Of a stretch of DNA of 64,000 bases, positions 27,709-39,308 are shown one piece after another (the stretch's first letter is position 1; every line of letters starts with the position of its first letter). The stretch comes from Vannielia litorea. GTDB taxonomy: Bacteria > Pseudomonadota > Alphaproteobacteria > Rhodobacterales > Rhodobacteraceae. Under the pieces are notes generated by a model. The model had not been told where the DNA came from and ran no database searches. It was given only the letters and a program-made list of their open reading frames with translations. Position numbers and translations under genes: made by a program. The stretch is from assembly GCF_018424695.1 (NCBI RefSeq), contig NZ_QTNQ01000012.1:19829-83828 (forward strand). The letters run 5' to 3'.

Positions 27709-29031
27709 ATGAAAAAGTTAACGCACCTTCTGGCGGGGCTGGCCCTTGCCCTCGGGATCACCCCTGCAATCGCGCAGGATGGCCCGCTCCGGATCGAAAT
27801 CACCGAGGGCGTGATAGAGCCCTTGCCTTTTGCGATCCCGGTTTTCATCGCCGAGAACGCGGCGGCGCAGGAATATGCCGCGCAACTCAGCCAGGTGGTC
27901 GCCGCCGACCTTGCGGGAACGGGGCTGTTTCGCCAGATCTCGCCCGACTCCTTCATCTCGACGGTCTCCAACTTCGACGCTCCGGTGCAATATGCCGACT
28001 GGAAGGCGATCAACGCGCAGGCGCTGATCACCGGTGCCGTCTCGGTAGCCGAAGGCGGGCGGGTGAACGTGAAGTTCCGCCTGTTCGATGTGTTCTCCGA
28101 GGCACCGCTTGGCGACGGGCTGCAACTCGGGGGCACCACCACGAGCTGGCGCCGGATCGCGCATAAGGTGGCCGACCAGGTCTATTCCCGGATCACCGGC
28201 GAGGGTGGCTATTTCGACAGCCGCGTTGTCTTCGTGCATGAGGAAGGCCCCAAGAACGCCCGGCAAAAGCGGCTGGCGGTGATGGATTACGATGGCGCCA
28301 ACGTTCAGTACCTCACCAACAGCGCCTCCATCGTGCTGGCCCCGCGCTTCTCCCCCACTGGCGACCGGGTGATTTATACCAGCTATGAAACCGGCTTTCC
28401 CAAGATCTACGTGATGGATGTGGGCACGGTGCAGCGCCGCATCCTCGAAGATCAGCCGGGCACCATGACCTTCGCCCCGAGGTTCGCGCCAGATGGGCAA
28501 ACGGTTGTCTTCTCGCTGGAGCGCGGCGGGAACACCGACATCTACCGCTACTCGCCGGGCGGCACCACGCAAGCGCTCACCAACGCGCCCTCGATCGAAA
28601 CCGCACCCAGCTACTCACCCGACGGCACACAGATCGTGTTCGAGAGCGACCGCTCCGGCACCCAGCAGCTCTACAAGATGCCGGCCAATGGCGGCGAGCC
28701 CACGCGGATCAGCTTTGGCGAGGGCCGCTACGGCACGCCGGTCTGGAGCCCGCGTGGCGACCTCATCGCCTTCACCAAGCAGCATCAGGGCCGGTTCCAC
28801 ATCGGGGTGATGCGCACCGACGGCTCCGAGGAGCGGCTATTGACGGCAAGCTTCCTCGACGAGGGCCCGACCTGGAGCCCCAATGGCCGGGTCATCATGT
28901 TCACCCGCTCGGGCAGCGGGGCAGGGGGGGAAAGCGCGCTCTATTCGGTGGATATTTCGGGACGCAACCTGAAGCGCGTGCCCACCCCGGGCGCGGCCTC
29001 AGATCCGGCTTGGTCACCGCTTCTGCCCTGA
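27709..29031 (+). CDS. tolB: Tol-Pal system beta-propeller protein TolB
   Basis: 440 residues, full length, with a signal peptide ([20 protein letters not shown]...IAQ). The N-terminal alpha/beta domain contains [20 protein letters not shown]. The C-terminal six-bladed propeller shows repeated WSPx[21 protein letters not shown] blades. It is periplasmic, binds Pal and TolA and supports outer-membrane constriction at division. It is separated from the extra TolA-domain gene by 143 bases. Confidence 0.97.
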   Translation: MKKLTHLLAGLALALGITPAIAQDGPLRIEITEGVIEPLPFAIPVFIAENAAAQEYAAQLSQVVAADLAGTGLFRQISPDSFISTVSNFDAPVQYADWKAINAQALITGAVSVAEGGRVNVKFRLFDVFSEAPLGDGLQLGGTTTSWRRIAHKVADQVYSRITGEGGYFDSRVVFVHEEGPKNARQKRLAVMDYDGANVQYLTNSASIVLAPRFSPTGDRVIYTSYETGFPKIYVMDVGTVQRRILEDQPGTMTFAPRFAPDGQTVVFSLERGGNTDIYRYSPGGTTQALTNAPSIETAPSYSPDGTQIVFESDRSGTQQLYKMPANGGEPTRISFGEGRYGTPVWSPRGDLIAFTKQHQGRFHIGVMRTDGSEERLLTASFLDEGPTWSPNGRVIMFTRSGSGAGGESALYSVDISGRNLKRVPTPGAASDPAWSPLLP

Positions 29032-29147
29032 TGGCAAACGGCTTTGCCCGGTAACAGAGGTGTTTCCCAACCCCGGGCCGGGGTGGTATAGACATCGTAA
29101 AGGAAAGCGCCCGCGAGAGGGCGCACCATGAGAGAGAGGCAGTCGAG

Positions 29148-29666
29148 ATGAACAAGATCCTCGTGAAATCCGGGCTGATCGCCCTGGCCGTTGCGGTTTC
29201 GGCCTGTACCGATCCGGGGCGCTTCGGGAATGGCGCAGGCGGCGACGGGACAGTAGGCGCCGATGCCTACGACCCGAACAACCCTGCATCGAACCCGAAT
29301 TCGCCCGCGTATTTCTCGCAGCGCGTGGGAGACAGGGTCTTGTTCGCCGTAGACCAATCCACCCTTTCGCCCGAAGCGCAGCAAACGCTGACGGCGCAGG
29401 CGCAGTGGCTGAACACGAACAGCTCCTACTCGGCCATCGTGGAAGGCCATGCCGATGAGCAGGGCACGCGCGAATACAACCTCGCGCTGGGCGCACGCCG
29501 CGCCAACGCGGTGCAGGAATACCTGATTTCACAAGGCGTGGCCGGCTCGCGGCTGCGCACCGTGAGCTACGGCAAGGAGCGCCCGATCGAGGTGTGCTCG
29601 ACCGAGGCCTGTTATTCCCAGAACCGCCGTTCGGTGACCGTGCTCTCCGCGGGTGCAGGATCCTGA
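29148..29666 (+). CDS. pal: Peptidoglycan-associated lipoprotein Pal
   Basis: 172 residues. The lipobox LAVAVSAC (Cys20) follows a short signal. The OmpA-like peptidoglycan-binding domain contains FAVDQSTLSPEAQQTL, IVEGHADEQGTREYNLALGA and RRANAVQEYLISQGV. It anchors the outer membrane to peptidoglycan and is the last classical Tol-Pal member. A strong GAGAGAGAGGCAGTCGAG-type region precedes the ATG. cpoB follows one base after its stop. Confidence 0.97.
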   Translation: MNKILVKSGLIALAVAVSACTDPGRFGNGAGGDGTVGADAYDPNNPASNPNSPAYFSQRVGDRVLFAVDQSTLSPEAQQTLTAQAQWLNTNSSYSAIVEGHADEQGTREYNLALGARRANAVQEYLISQGVAGSRLRTVSYGKERPIEVCSTEACYSQNRRSVTVLSAGAGS

Positions 29667-29667
29667 C

Positions 29668-30522
29668 ATGAGGCTACGGGGCGCGCTCTTCGCATCGATC
29701 CTCGCCGCTGCCCCGGCGATGGCGCAGGATGCAGAAACATTGGCTGACATCCGGCAGGAACTGGCAACGGTTTACGTGTCGATGCAGGAGCTGAAGCGCG
29801 AGCTCTCCACCACGCAGGGTGCTTCGGGCGGCGCGGTGGCTGGCTCGGTGCTGGACCGTGTGAATGCGATCGAGGCCCAGCTTCAGGCCCTCACATCGCG
29901 CACCGAGGAGATGCAGAACCAGATCGACAGGGTCGTGACCGATGGCACGAACCGGATCGGTGACCTCGAGTTTCGCGTCTGCGAGATCGAGCCGGGCTGC
30001 GACTTTGGTGATATTGGCGAAACGCTACCGCTTGGCGGCACCGCCCCGGCGACGAGCGGCGGTGGCGGGCAGCAGGCTGTGATCACCCCCGACAACGGCA
30101 ACGGCGGCACCACCGCCCCCTCCACCGGCCCCGCGATGGCCGTGGCCGAGCAGGCCGATTTCGACCGGGCGAAGGCGGCCCTCGACTCCGGTAGCTTTCA
30201 AAGCGCCGTTGACCTCTTTGCGTCCTTTACCCAATCCTACCCGGGTGGCCCGCTGACCAGCGCCGCGCATTTCTGGCGCGGCGAAGCGCTCTATGAGCTG
30301 TCGAAGGTGCCCGAGGCCGCCCGCGCCTACCTCGAGAGCTATTCCTCCGATCCACAGGGGCCGATGGCGGCGGACGCGCTCTTCAAGCTTGGCACCTCGC
30401 TGGCCGATCTGGGCCAGAACGTGGAGGCCTGCACGACGCTTGGCGAGGTGCAGGTGCGCTTCCCCGACAGTGACGTGGCCTTCGATGCCGGTGCCGCCCG
30501 CCGTTCCATCGGGTGCAGTTGA
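29668..30522 (+). CDS. cpoB: Cell division coordinator CpoB (YbgF)
   Basis: 284 residues from the ATG at 29668 (MRLRGALFASILAAAPAMAQ). It has a signal peptide, then a coiled-coil region (LADIRQELATVYVSMQELKRE and VLDRVNAIEAQLQALTSRTE). A low-complexity Gly/Thr linker and a C-terminal TPR-like region (AAHFWRGEALYELSKVPEAA, DALFKLGTSLADLGQNVEAC) follow. CpoB links Tol-Pal with peptidoglycan synthesis at division. Position directly after pal is classical. The C-terminal end overlaps the tilS start. Confidence 0.92.
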   Translation: MRLRGALFASILAAAPAMAQDAETLADIRQELATVYVSMQELKRELSTTQGASGGAVAGSVLDRVNAIEAQLQALTSRTEEMQNQIDRVVTDGTNRIGDLEFRVCEIEPGCDFGDIGETLPLGGTAPATSGGGGQQAVITPDNGNGGTTAPSTGPAMAVAEQADFDRAKAALDSGSFQSAVDLFASFTQSYPGGPLTSAAHFWRGEALYELSKVPEAARAYLESYSSDPQGPMAADALFKLGTSLADLGQNVEACTTLGEVQVRFPDSDVAFDAGAARRSIGCS

Positions 30523-31763
30523 GCCTCCTCCGGACCGCTTCAGACGCGTATGCGCGCCTCTTTGCAGGCGATCCGCCGCGGCGGTTGGGGATTGCCCTGT
30601 CCGGCGGGGGGGACAGTACCGCGCTGCTCATCCTGACCCGAGAGGCGCTGCCTGAGGTGGAGCTGTGCGCCGCCACCGTAGACCATCGGCTGCGCACCAG
30701 TTCCGCCGAAGAGGCGGCGCAGGCGGGGCGGCTTTGCCGAGAGTTCGATGTGCCGCATGAAATTCTACCCTGGGAGGGCTGGGCCGGTGAGGGCAACCTC
30801 CAGGCCGAGGCCCGCTCTGCCCGGAGCGCCCTGCTTGCGGATTGGGCGGAGCGCAACGACCTGGACCATATAGCCCTCGGCCACACGCTGGACGATCAGG
30901 CCGAAACCGTGCTCATGCGCCTGGCGCGCGGATCGGGCGTGGATGGGCTGGCGGCGATGGCAGGGCGCAAGGCCTCGCAGGGACTCACCTGGCTGCGCCC
31001 CTTGCTGGACACACGCCGCGCGGACCTTCGCGCCTTCCTGAGCGAGCGCGGGATCAGGTGGTCAGATGATCCTTCCAACGACGATGAGCGGTTTGACCGC
31101 GTGAAGGCCCGCCGCATGGGAGAAGAGCTTGCACGCCTAGGCCTCACGCCGGAGCGACTCGTCAGAACCGCAGACCAGATGGCGATGGCCCGCGACGCTC
31201 TGAATGAAAGCGCCGCCGCCTACCTGACTCGGGCCCGGGTCGAGCAGGGCGACCTCCTGATGCCGAACCCGAACCGGTTTCCGGCGCCGCGCGACACCCT
31301 GCTGCGGGCATTCGCGCATGCACTCTGTTGGGTATCCTCGTCCGTCTACCGCCCGCGTTTCGAAGCGTTGACCGCAATGCTCGATGAGTTGGAACCGGGA
31401 AAGGCGGGCACTTTGCACGGCTGCCGTATTTCCAGCGAGGGCACCATCTGGCGGGTTTCAAGGGAGTATGCGGCGGTGTCTGATCTTGCCACGCCGCCCG
31501 CGATGCGATGGGACAAGCGCTGGCAGTTTCATGGCCCCACGCCCCCCGAAGGCGCTCATTTGGCTGCGCTCGGGCCGATCGGACTCGAGGAGTGCGAAGA
31601 CTGGCGCGCCTCCGACCTGCCGCGCCCCTCGCTCATGGCCTCTCCCGCGCTCTGGTTGGGGGAACGGTTGCTCTCTGCACCCCTGGCCGGACGGCCCGAA
31701 GGCTGGACCGCGCGGCTTTGTCACGGGCAGGAACACCTTGTTTCCACCCTCCGTGCCGATTGA
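30513..31763 (+). CDS. tilS: tRNA(Ile)-lysidine synthetase TilS
   Basis: 416 residues from a GTG at 30513, 8 codons inside the end of cpoB; a TTG at 30519 overlapping the cpoB TGA is an alternative. The PP-loop SGGGDST (S30-T36) and the region HTLDDQAETVLMRLARGSG match TilS. It ligates lysine to cytidine 34 of the AUA-reading tRNA-Ile, using ATP. tolB-pal-cpoB-tilS-ftsH is a common order in alphaproteobacteria. Confidence 0.93.
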   Translation: MQLSLLRTASDAYARLFAGDPPRRLGIALSGGGDSTALLILTREALPEVELCAATVDHRLRTSSAEEAAQAGRLCREFDVPHEILPWEGWAGEGNLQAEARSARSALLADWAERNDLDHIALGHTLDDQAETVLMRLARGSGVDGLAAMAGRKASQGLTWLRPLLDTRRADLRAFLSERGIRWSDDPSNDDERFDRVKARRMGEELARLGLTPERLVRTADQMAMARDALNESAAAYLTRARVEQGDLLMPNPNRFPAPRDTLLRAFAHALCWVSSSVYRPRFEALTAMLDELEPGKAGTLHGCRISSEGTIWRVSREYAAVSDLATPPAMRWDKRWQFHGPTPPEGAHLAALGPIGLEECEDWRASDLPRPSLMASPALWLGERLLSAPLAGRPEGWTARLCHGQEHLVSTLRAD

Positions 31764-31841
31764 ACCCCCGGCAAAAACCCCTATGTTGTGGGCTGAACCG
31801 CGCCCGCGCGGCATTTTAGCTTTCCGGGAGGTGTCTGCCTG

Positions 31842-33767
<1,926 letters not shown>

Positions 33768-33788
33768 TGATCGCCGTGACCCATGAGA

Positions 33789-33820
33789 ACGCCGCGCTGA
33801 TGCGCGGCGTTTTTGCTTTT
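33789..33820 (+). terminator. Rho-independent terminator after ftsH
   Basis: A perfect 9-bp stem, ACGCCGCGC (33789-33797) with GCGCGGCGT (33802-33810), a TGAT loop and a downstream T-run (TTTTTGCTTTT). It lies 22 bases after the ftsH stop. Confidence 0.93.
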
Positions 33821-33881
33821 GGTGGCTCGTTCTCGCTCCGAGGGGTGGGCCGTTGGCCGGGCTTGGCTGGCGCGGGTAAAG

Positions 33882-33903
33882 TTGGTATACGATTGCATAC
33901 CAA
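33882..33903 (+). promoter_or_regulatory. Palindromic operator TTGGTAT-N8-ATACCAA
   Basis: A 7-bp perfect inverted repeat (33882-33888 and 33897-33903) ends 11 bases before the methyltransferase ATG. Its shape recalls operators of GntR/FadR-type repressors (GGTATACC-like). No GntR gene is adjacent, so a regulator encoded elsewhere, probably repressing by blocking initiation, is inferred. Confidence 0.6.
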
Positions 33904-33914
33904 ATGAGGTACCC

Positions 33915-34685
33915 ATGTCAGACTGGAACAGTGATCTCTACGCGCGCTTCGCCGCCCCGCGCCTGCGACCGGCCATGGACCTGCTGGCGCAGACCGGGCC
34001 GCTCATGGAGGGCCCGGTGGTTGACCTCGGATGTGGCACCGGCGCTATGGGAGACGCGCTTGCGTCGCGCTTTCCCGAAAACCGGCTCATCGGGATCGAC
34101 AATTCGGCCGCCATGCTTGCCAAGGCGCGCGCTGTTTCTGCCTATGACGACCTGATCGAGGATGACGCTGGCCAATGGGCGCCGGACACGCCGCCTGCCT
34201 TGATTTACTCGAACGCAGCCCTGCAATGGCTCCCAGATCATGCCCGGCTATTTCCGCGCCTGTTGCGGCTGCTTGCTCCGGGCGGCCAACTCGCTGTTCA
34301 GATGCCTCGGCAGCACGATGCACCCTCGCACCGGCTGATCCATGAAATCGCCGCCGAGCTGTTTCCTGCCCGTTTCGATAGCCCCCGCTCACCCGTGGAT
34401 GAGGCGCACAGCTATGTACGGCTGCTTGCGCCCTTCGGGATGACCGAGGCGTGGGAAACCACCTATTTTCAACGCCTCGCTCCCGCCCCGGACGGCCACC
34501 CGGTGCGGCTCTTTACGCAGTCCACCTTTATGCGGCCCTATACCGCGCGGATGAACGCCGAAGAGCAGCACCGGTTTCTGGCCGCTTATGAGGCCGAACT
34601 GGCCCGGGCTTATCCGCCCGACCCCGACGGCTCTGTGCTCTTTCCCTTCCGGCGGCTCTTCCTTACGGTCCGGCGCAGCAGTTGA
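33915..34685 (+). CDS. SAM-dependent methyltransferase, trans-aconitate methyltransferase-like
   Basis: 256 residues from ATG at 33915 (MSDWNSDLYARFAAPRLRPA); the frame is open upstream but this start matches Tam/BioC-type proteins. The SAM motif VVDLGCGTGAMGDAL is followed by LIGIDNSAAMLAKA and later YSNAALQWLPDH, a Tam-family signature. Trans-aconitate methyltransferase esterifies a toxic citrate isomer, but the substrate here is not proved. The palindrome just upstream suggests dedicated control. A MOSC protein follows 11 bases later. Confidence 0.8.
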   Translation: MSDWNSDLYARFAAPRLRPAMDLLAQTGPLMEGPVVDLGCGTGAMGDALASRFPENRLIGIDNSAAMLAKARAVSAYDDLIEDDAGQWAPDTPPALIYSNAALQWLPDHARLFPRLLRLLAPGGQLAVQMPRQHDAPSHRLIHEIAAELFPARFDSPRSPVDEAHSYVRLLAPFGMTEAWETTYFQRLAPAPDGHPVRLFTQSTFMRPYTARMNAEEQHRFLAAYEAELARAYPPDPDGSVLFPFRRLFLTVRRSS

Positions 34686-34696
34686 AGGAGCGCGCC

Positions 34697-35281
34697 ATGG
34701 CCGGACTCAAGAAGATCGATGCAACCGCCACCGTGACGTGGCTGGGCTGGGTCGAAAGCCGCGAGGACACGCTGCGCGCCGAACCGCTGGAAGCCGCCGA
34801 GGCGACGCTAGATGGCTTTCCCGGCGAAGACCATGGCGGGGCAACGCGACCCTCCTGCTCACGCGTACTGGCGCTCTATCCGGAACGGGGCACGATAATT
34901 CGCAATACCCGGCAACTCTCGATCCTCTCTGCGGAGGAACTGGCCGAAATTGCCACAACGCTCGATCTCGATGTGCTCTCTCCGGACCTGCTCGGTGCAT
35001 CGCTCGTTATTTCCGGCCTGCCGGACTTTTCACACATCCCGCCCGGGACCCGGCTTCAGGCCCCCTCGGGCGCGACGATAACAGTGGATGTAGAGAATGG
35101 TCCCTGCAACTTTCCGGCCAGAGAGATCGAAGACACCCACCCCGGCCACGGCAAGGGCTTCAAGGTCGCCGCAATGGGCAAGCGCGGGGTGACGGGCTGG
35201 ATCGAGCGGGCGGGGCGGATTGCCCTTGGCGATACCCTCACGGTCTTCATTCCAGATCAGCCCGCCTGGGCTGGGGCCTGA
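34697..35281 (+). CDS. MOSC domain-containing protein
   Basis: 194 residues from ATG at 34697 (MAGLKKIDATATVTWLGWVE) with AAGGAGCGCGCC before it. The MOSC fold elements NTRQLSILSAEELAEIATTL and GPCNFPAREIEDTHPGHGKG, with a conserved Cys in CNFPAR, are present. MOSC domains carry molybdenum-cofactor sulfur chemistry or relay, and single-domain forms such as YiiM reduce N-hydroxylated compounds. Which one applies is unknown. It lies 11 bases after the methyltransferase, possibly co-transcribed. Confidence 0.88.
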   Translation: MAGLKKIDATATVTWLGWVESREDTLRAEPLEAAEATLDGFPGEDHGGATRPSCSRVLALYPERGTIIRNTRQLSILSAEELAEIATTLDLDVLSPDLLGASLVISGLPDFSHIPPGTRLQAPSGATITVDVENGPCNFPAREIEDTHPGHGKGFKVAAMGKRGVTGWIERAGRIALGDTLTVFIPDQPAWAGA

Positions 35282-35415
35282 CAGGGTTTCCGATCCGCCG
35301 CTTCGGTTTCCCCACTCCGGCGTTTCCGCGCCTCAATATGTCGCAATAGGCCCCCACCCCGGCTGGCGCGAGCGCTACCACCTTTGTAGCACCGCAACCG
35401 GAGGAGGGAGGCCCC

Positions 35416-37092
35416 ATGAGCGTCAAGTCTGACATCGAGATTGCCCGCGAGGCAAAGAAACGCCCGATCCAGGAGATCGGAGACAAGCTGGGCATCCCGG
35501 CCGATCACCTGCTGCCCTATGGCCACGACAAGGCAAAGGTCGACCAGGAGTTTATCTCGGGCTTGAAAGGCCGGGAGAACGGCAAACTCATTCTCGTCAC
35601 CGCGATCAACCCGACCCCGGCGGGCGAAGGCAAGACGACCACCACCGTGGGCCTTGGCGATGGACTCAACGCCATTGGCAAGAAGGCGGCGATTTGCATT
35701 CGCGAAGCCTCGCTCGGCCCCTGCTTCGGGATGAAGGGCGGCGCGGCGGGCGGCGGCTACGCCCAGGTGGTGCCGATGGAGGAGATGAACCTCCATTTCA
35801 CCGGCGACTTCCACGCGATCACCAGCGCCCACAACTTGCTTTCGGCGATGATCGACAACCACATCTACTGGGGCAACGAGCTGGGCATCGACGAGCGCCG
35901 GGTGGTCTGGCGGCGGGTGATGGACATGAACGACCGCGCCCTGCGCGACGTGGTGGTGAGCCTTGGCGGCGTCGCCAACGGCTTCCCCCGGCAGGGCGGG
36001 TTCGACATTACCGTGGCCTCGGAGGTCATGGCGATCCTCTGCCTCTCCACCGATCTTGCAGACCTCGAGCGGCGGCTTGGCCAGATCATTGTGGCCTACA
36101 CCCGCGACCGCGAGCCTATCACCTGCGCCCAGATCGGTGCGGCAGGGGCCATGACAGTGCTGCTCAAGGACGCGATGCAGCCCAACCTCGTGCAGACGCT
36201 GGAGAATAACCCGGCCTTCGTGCACGGCGGGCCCTTCGCCAACATTGCTCATGGTTGCAACTCGGTGATCGCCACAACGACGGCGCTCAAGCTGGCCGAC
36301 TACGTGGTGACCGAGGCGGGCTTCGGGGCCGACCTCGGGGCCGAGAAGTTCATGAATATCAAGTGCCGCAAGGCCGGGCTCGCACCCGATTGCGTGGTGC
36401 TTGTGGCGACCGTCCGCGCGATGAAGATGAACGGTGGCGTGGCCAAGGCCGACCTCGGGGCCGAGAACGTGGAAGCCGTTCAAGCGGGCTGCCCCAACCT
36501 CGGGCGGCATATCCAGAACGTAAAAAGCTTCGGCGTGCCGGTCGTTGTCGCCATCAACCACTTCATCTCCGACACGGATGCCGAGGTGCAGGCGGTGAAG
36601 GACTACGTGGCCGAGATGGGTTCGGAGGCGATCCTCTGCAAGCACTGGGCCGAAGGCTCGAAAGGCACAGAAGAGCTGGCGACCCGCGTGGCTGAAATCG
36701 CCGACAGCGGCGCATCGCAGTTTGCGCCCCTGTACGCCGACGAGATGGGCCTTTTCGAGAAAATTGAAACCATTGCTACGCGCATCTACCACGCCGATGA
36801 GGTGCTGGCCGACAAGAAGATCCGAGACCAGCTGCGCGCGTGGGAAGAGGCCGGCTTCGGGCACTTGCCGGTTTGCATGGCCAAAACGCAATACAGCTTC
36901 TCGACCGACCCGGGCCTGCGCGGTGCGCCCACCGGCCATTCGGTGCCGGTACGCGAGGTTCGGCTTTCGGCTGGCGCAGGCTTCGTGGTGGCGATATGCG
37001 GTGAAATCATGACGATGCCCGGCCTGCCGCGCCATCCGGCTGCAGAAACCATCGGGCTGAACGACGCCGGAGAGGTGGAAGGACTGTTCTGA
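35416..37092 (+). CDS. fhs: Formate-tetrahydrofolate ligase
   Basis: 558 residues. It has the ATP-binding [18 protein letters not shown] (P-loop-like, ~67-84), [22 protein letters not shown] and [20 protein letters not shown]. The C-terminal [15 protein letters not shown] is also typical. It makes 10-formyltetrahydrofolate from formate, ATP and THF, and pairs with FolD downstream. Both feed one-carbon metabolism, common in marine Rhodobacteraceae. The gap upstream (35282-35415) shows a GGAGGGAGG ribosome-binding site. Confidence 0.97.
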   Translation: MSVKSDIEIAREAKKRPIQEIGDKLGIPADHLLPYGHDKAKVDQEFISGLKGRENGKLILVTAINPTPAGEGKTTTTVGLGDGLNAIGKKAAICIREASLGPCFGMKGGAAGGGYAQVVPMEEMNLHFTGDFHAITSAHNLLSAMIDNHIYWGNELGIDERRVVWRRVMDMNDRALRDVVVSLGGVANGFPRQGGFDITVASEVMAILCLSTDLADLERRLGQIIVAYTRDREPITCAQIGAAGAMTVLLKDAMQPNLVQTLENNPAFVHGGPFANIAHGCNSVIATTTALKLADYVVTEAGFGADLGAEKFMNIKCRKAGLAPDCVVLVATVRAMKMNGGVAKADLGAENVEAVQAGCPNLGRHIQNVKSFGVPVVVAINHFISDTDAEVQAVKDYVAEMGSEAILCKHWAEGSKGTEELATRVAEIADSGASQFAPLYADEMGLFEKIETIATRIYHADEVLADKKIRDQLRAWEEAGFGHLPVCMAKTQYSFSTDPGLRGAPTGHSVPVREVRLSAGAGFVVAICGEIMTMPGLPRHPAAETIGLNDAGEVEGLF

Positions 37093-37403
37093 TGCGCAAG
37101 AGCCCTGCCGAAATCGACACCATGGCCGAGATGCGCGCCCAGATCGACGAGATCGACGGCGAGTTGATCGCCCTGTTGGCTGAGCGGCAGGCCCATGTGG
37201 ATTGCGTTCCAGCACTTAAGAAGGCGGCGGGCATTTCAGCCGCCGCCCCTTCCCGCAGTGCGGCGGTTCTGGAGAACGTCACGACGAAGGCCGAGGCCGC
37301 CGGGTTTGCACCGGAGCTGGCGCGGGCGATGTGGCGGGAAATGATCGACTTCTACGTGGCCCGCGAGCAGCAGCACCTCGGAACCGGCGGGGAAGACCGC
37401 TAG
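37092..37403 (+). CDS. Chorismate mutase (AroQ type) family protein
   Basis: 103 residues with a one-base overlap of its ATG with the fhs stop. The AroQ pattern of an N-terminal helix ([26 protein letters not shown]), a second region and a final helix ([20 protein letters not shown]) is visible. It converts chorismate to prephenate or works as a related isochorismate-pyruvate lyase. Position between fhs and folD is unexpected for aromatic biosynthesis, and the active-site residues could not be fully checked. Confidence 0.85.
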   Translation: MRKSPAEIDTMAEMRAQIDEIDGELIALLAERQAHVDCVPALKKAAGISAAAPSRSAAVLENVTTKAEAAGFAPELARAMWREMIDFYVAREQQHLGTGGEDR

Positions 37404-37458
37404 CGGCCCGCGCCGCCGCAGACCCAGCAATGCAAAACCCTTTCACATGGAGAGCCCC

Positions 37459-38358
37459 ATGAGCGCAAACATCATCGACGGAAAGGCCTTTGCCGCAACG
37501 GTTCGCGAGAAAGTGGCGGGCCATGTGGCGCGCCTGAAAGACGAGCACGGTATTACCCCCGGCCTCGCGGTGGTGCTTGTGGGGGAAGACCCGGCGAGCG
37601 AGGTCTACGTGCAGGCCAAGCACCGGCAGGCGGTTGAAGTGGGCATGGCCTCTTTCGAGCACAAGCTTCCTGCCGATACGCCCGAGGGCGAGCTGTTTGC
37701 CCTTATCGACCGGCTCAATGCCGATCCCGCGGTGCATGGCATCCTATGCCAGTTTCCTGTGCCCGACCATCTCGACGAGCGCCGCACCGTGGCGCGGATC
37801 GACCCATCGAAGGATGTCGACGGGCTCAGCGTCGCCAACGCAGGCCTGCTCGCCACCGGCGGCGAGGCCCTGGTGAGCTGCACCCCGCTCGGGTGCCTGA
37901 TGTTGCTGCGCGACCAACTCGGCGACCTCACCGGCAAAGATGCCGTGGTAATCGGGCGCTCGAACCTCTTTGGCAAGCCGATGGGGCAACTGCTGCTGCG
38001 TGACAACTGCACCGTGACCATCGCCCACTCTCGCACCCGTGATCTGCCCGAGGTCTGCCGCCGCGCCGATATTCTCATCGCCGCCGTTGGCCGTGCCGAG
38101 ATGGTAAAGGGCGATTGGGTGAAGCCGGGCGCCACGGTGATCGACGTTGGCATCACCCGCGTTCCGCACCCGGAGAAGCCGGGCAAGACCAAGCTGATCG
38201 GCGACGTGGCCTTTGCTGAGGCCTCTGAGAATGCCGCGGCGATCACGCCCGTTCCGGGCGGGGTTGGGCCGATGACCATCGCCTGCCTTCTTGCCAACAC
38301 GGTCACGGCCTGCTGCCGCGCGCACGGGCTTGCAGAGCCGGAAGGGCTAACCGCCTGA
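37459..38358 (+). CDS. folD: Bifunctional methylenetetrahydrofolate dehydrogenase/cyclohydrolase FolD
   Basis: 299 residues from the ATG at 37459 (GGAGAGCCCC ahead); an ATG 4 codons upstream is too close to the ribosome site. It has the catalytic Lys region [27 protein letters not shown] and PSKDVDGLS. The NADP fold [17 protein letters not shown] and the ending [17 protein letters not shown] are also clear. It interconverts methylene-, methenyl- and formyl-THF in the cytoplasm, directly following fhs in one-carbon flow. It converges with a small leftward gene, overlapping 12 bases. Confidence 0.97.
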   Translation: MSANIIDGKAFAATVREKVAGHVARLKDEHGITPGLAVVLVGEDPASEVYVQAKHRQAVEVGMASFEHKLPADTPEGELFALIDRLNADPAVHGILCQFPVPDHLDERRTVARIDPSKDVDGLSVANAGLLATGGEALVSCTPLGCLMLLRDQLGDLTGKDAVVIGRSNLFGKPMGQLLLRDNCTVTIAHSRTRDLPEVCRRADILIAAVGRAEMVKGDWVKPGATVIDVGITRVPHPEKPGKTKLIGDVAFAEASENAAAITPVPGGVGPMTIACLLANTVTACCRAHGLAEPEGLTA

Positions 38359-38571
38359 CCGCAGACGAATTTCGCGGGCCAGCGCCTGCCGCTCGTCGGC
38401 AAGCGCGCCTTCGATCGCAAAGGCTTCCTCGTTTACAGCGCCCGGATCTTCCTGCCCGTCGCGCATGGCCTCTTCAAGCCAGTGCAGAATTTCCTCGCGC
38501 CCGCGCCCGGCGACCATCATCGCGATCATCTGGCGTTGGGCAATCAACCTGCCTTCCGTCGTGGAATCCAT
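38347..38571 (-). CDS. Small conserved helical protein
   Basis: 74 residues from an ATG with a good ribosome site, AAGGAGGAGCCG (the frame continues to 38616). It reads [20 protein letters not shown] and [20 protein letters not shown], predicted helical and acidic. No motif is recognised. Its 3' end overlaps the folD 3' end by 12 bases on the opposite strand. It starts 42 bases after the pdeM stop codon on the same strand and could be a third member of that leftward unit. Confidence 0.65.
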   Translation of the reverse strand: MDSTTEGRLIAQRQMIAMMVAGRGREEILHWLEEAMRDGQEDPGAVNEEAFAIEGALADERQALAREIRLRSGG

Positions 38572-38612
38572 CGGCTCCTCCTTGGTTTTGCTGCCAAGGA
38601 TGGTAGTGCGTT

Positions 38613-39269
38613 TCACGCCAGAGGCACGGCCAGGGCGCGCGGGCCCGTAAGCACGGCGATAGCCCGCGCCGCGAAGAGGTTGCGAAGCGCCGGTGTTTCA
38701 CAGCGCAGGCCGCCGGTATAGGCGCCGAAGGCCGGCAGGATCAGCCGGGTCTCGTCGTAGACGAAGGCGGGCCGCGATGTGCCCGAGCGGGGCAGGCGGT
38801 GCTTGGGGTGATAGTGGCCTGAAACCTCGCCGGGCGCGCAGCCTTGGGTGGCAATGTGGCGAAAGACAAGCCCCTGCACGGCAAGGTCAGAGCGATGCGC
38901 ACCGCCAAGCTCTACTGGCCCCGGATCGTGATTGCCCTCGATCCAAACCCAGCGCCGGCCCGCCTGCATCGCCTGCAGCCGCAGTCGCACACCTTCGGGC
39001 ATGGCGAGGGCAGCGCCCAGATCATCGAAACTGTCGCCCAGGCACACCACGCAGCGAGGCGCGAGCGCCTCGACCTCGGCCTCCAGCCGCGCCAACGTTT
39101 CCTCGGTCTCGTAGGGTGGCAGAAGCGCGCCGCCCCGCCGTGCCATCCGCTCCGACTTGCCAAGGTGCAGGTCGGAAACACAGAGCAGGCGCGCCTCGGG
39201 CATCCAGAGGGCACCTGAAGCGCGCGCCTTAAGGTGGCAACCGGCAAAGGTGAAAGCGTGGGCGTTCAT
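38613..39269 (-). CDS. pdeM: Ligase-associated DNA damage response endonuclease PdeM
   Basis: 218 residues. Metallophosphoesterase motifs are SDLHLGKS (D33, H35), LGDSFDDLG, EGNHDPG and GHYHP, all spaced as in PdeM. Family members act with a DEXH helicase, an ATP-dependent ligase and an exonuclease in a bacterial repair system. Here pdeM follows the helicase gene after 39 bases, but the ligase is not seen. Confidence 0.92.
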   Translation of the reverse strand: MNAHAFTFAGCHLKARASGALWMPEARLLCVSDLHLGKSERMARRGGALLPPYETEETLARLEAEVEALAPRCVVCLGDSFDDLGAALAMPEGVRLRLQAMQAGRRWVWIEGNHDPGPVELGGAHRSDLAVQGLVFRHIATQGCAPGEVSGHYHPKHRLPRSGTSRPAFVYDETRLILPAFGAYTGGLRCETPALRNLFAARAIAVLTGPRALAVPLA

Positions 39270-39308
39270 GTTCCGTTCTTAGATCGGAATGTCGGATTTC
39301 TGCAAGCC

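Noticed and set aside
35257..37215. 652-codon leftward frame over fhs
   Set aside because: Antisense shadow of fhs, which is unambiguous. The residue composition is Arg/His/Val/Gly-biased.
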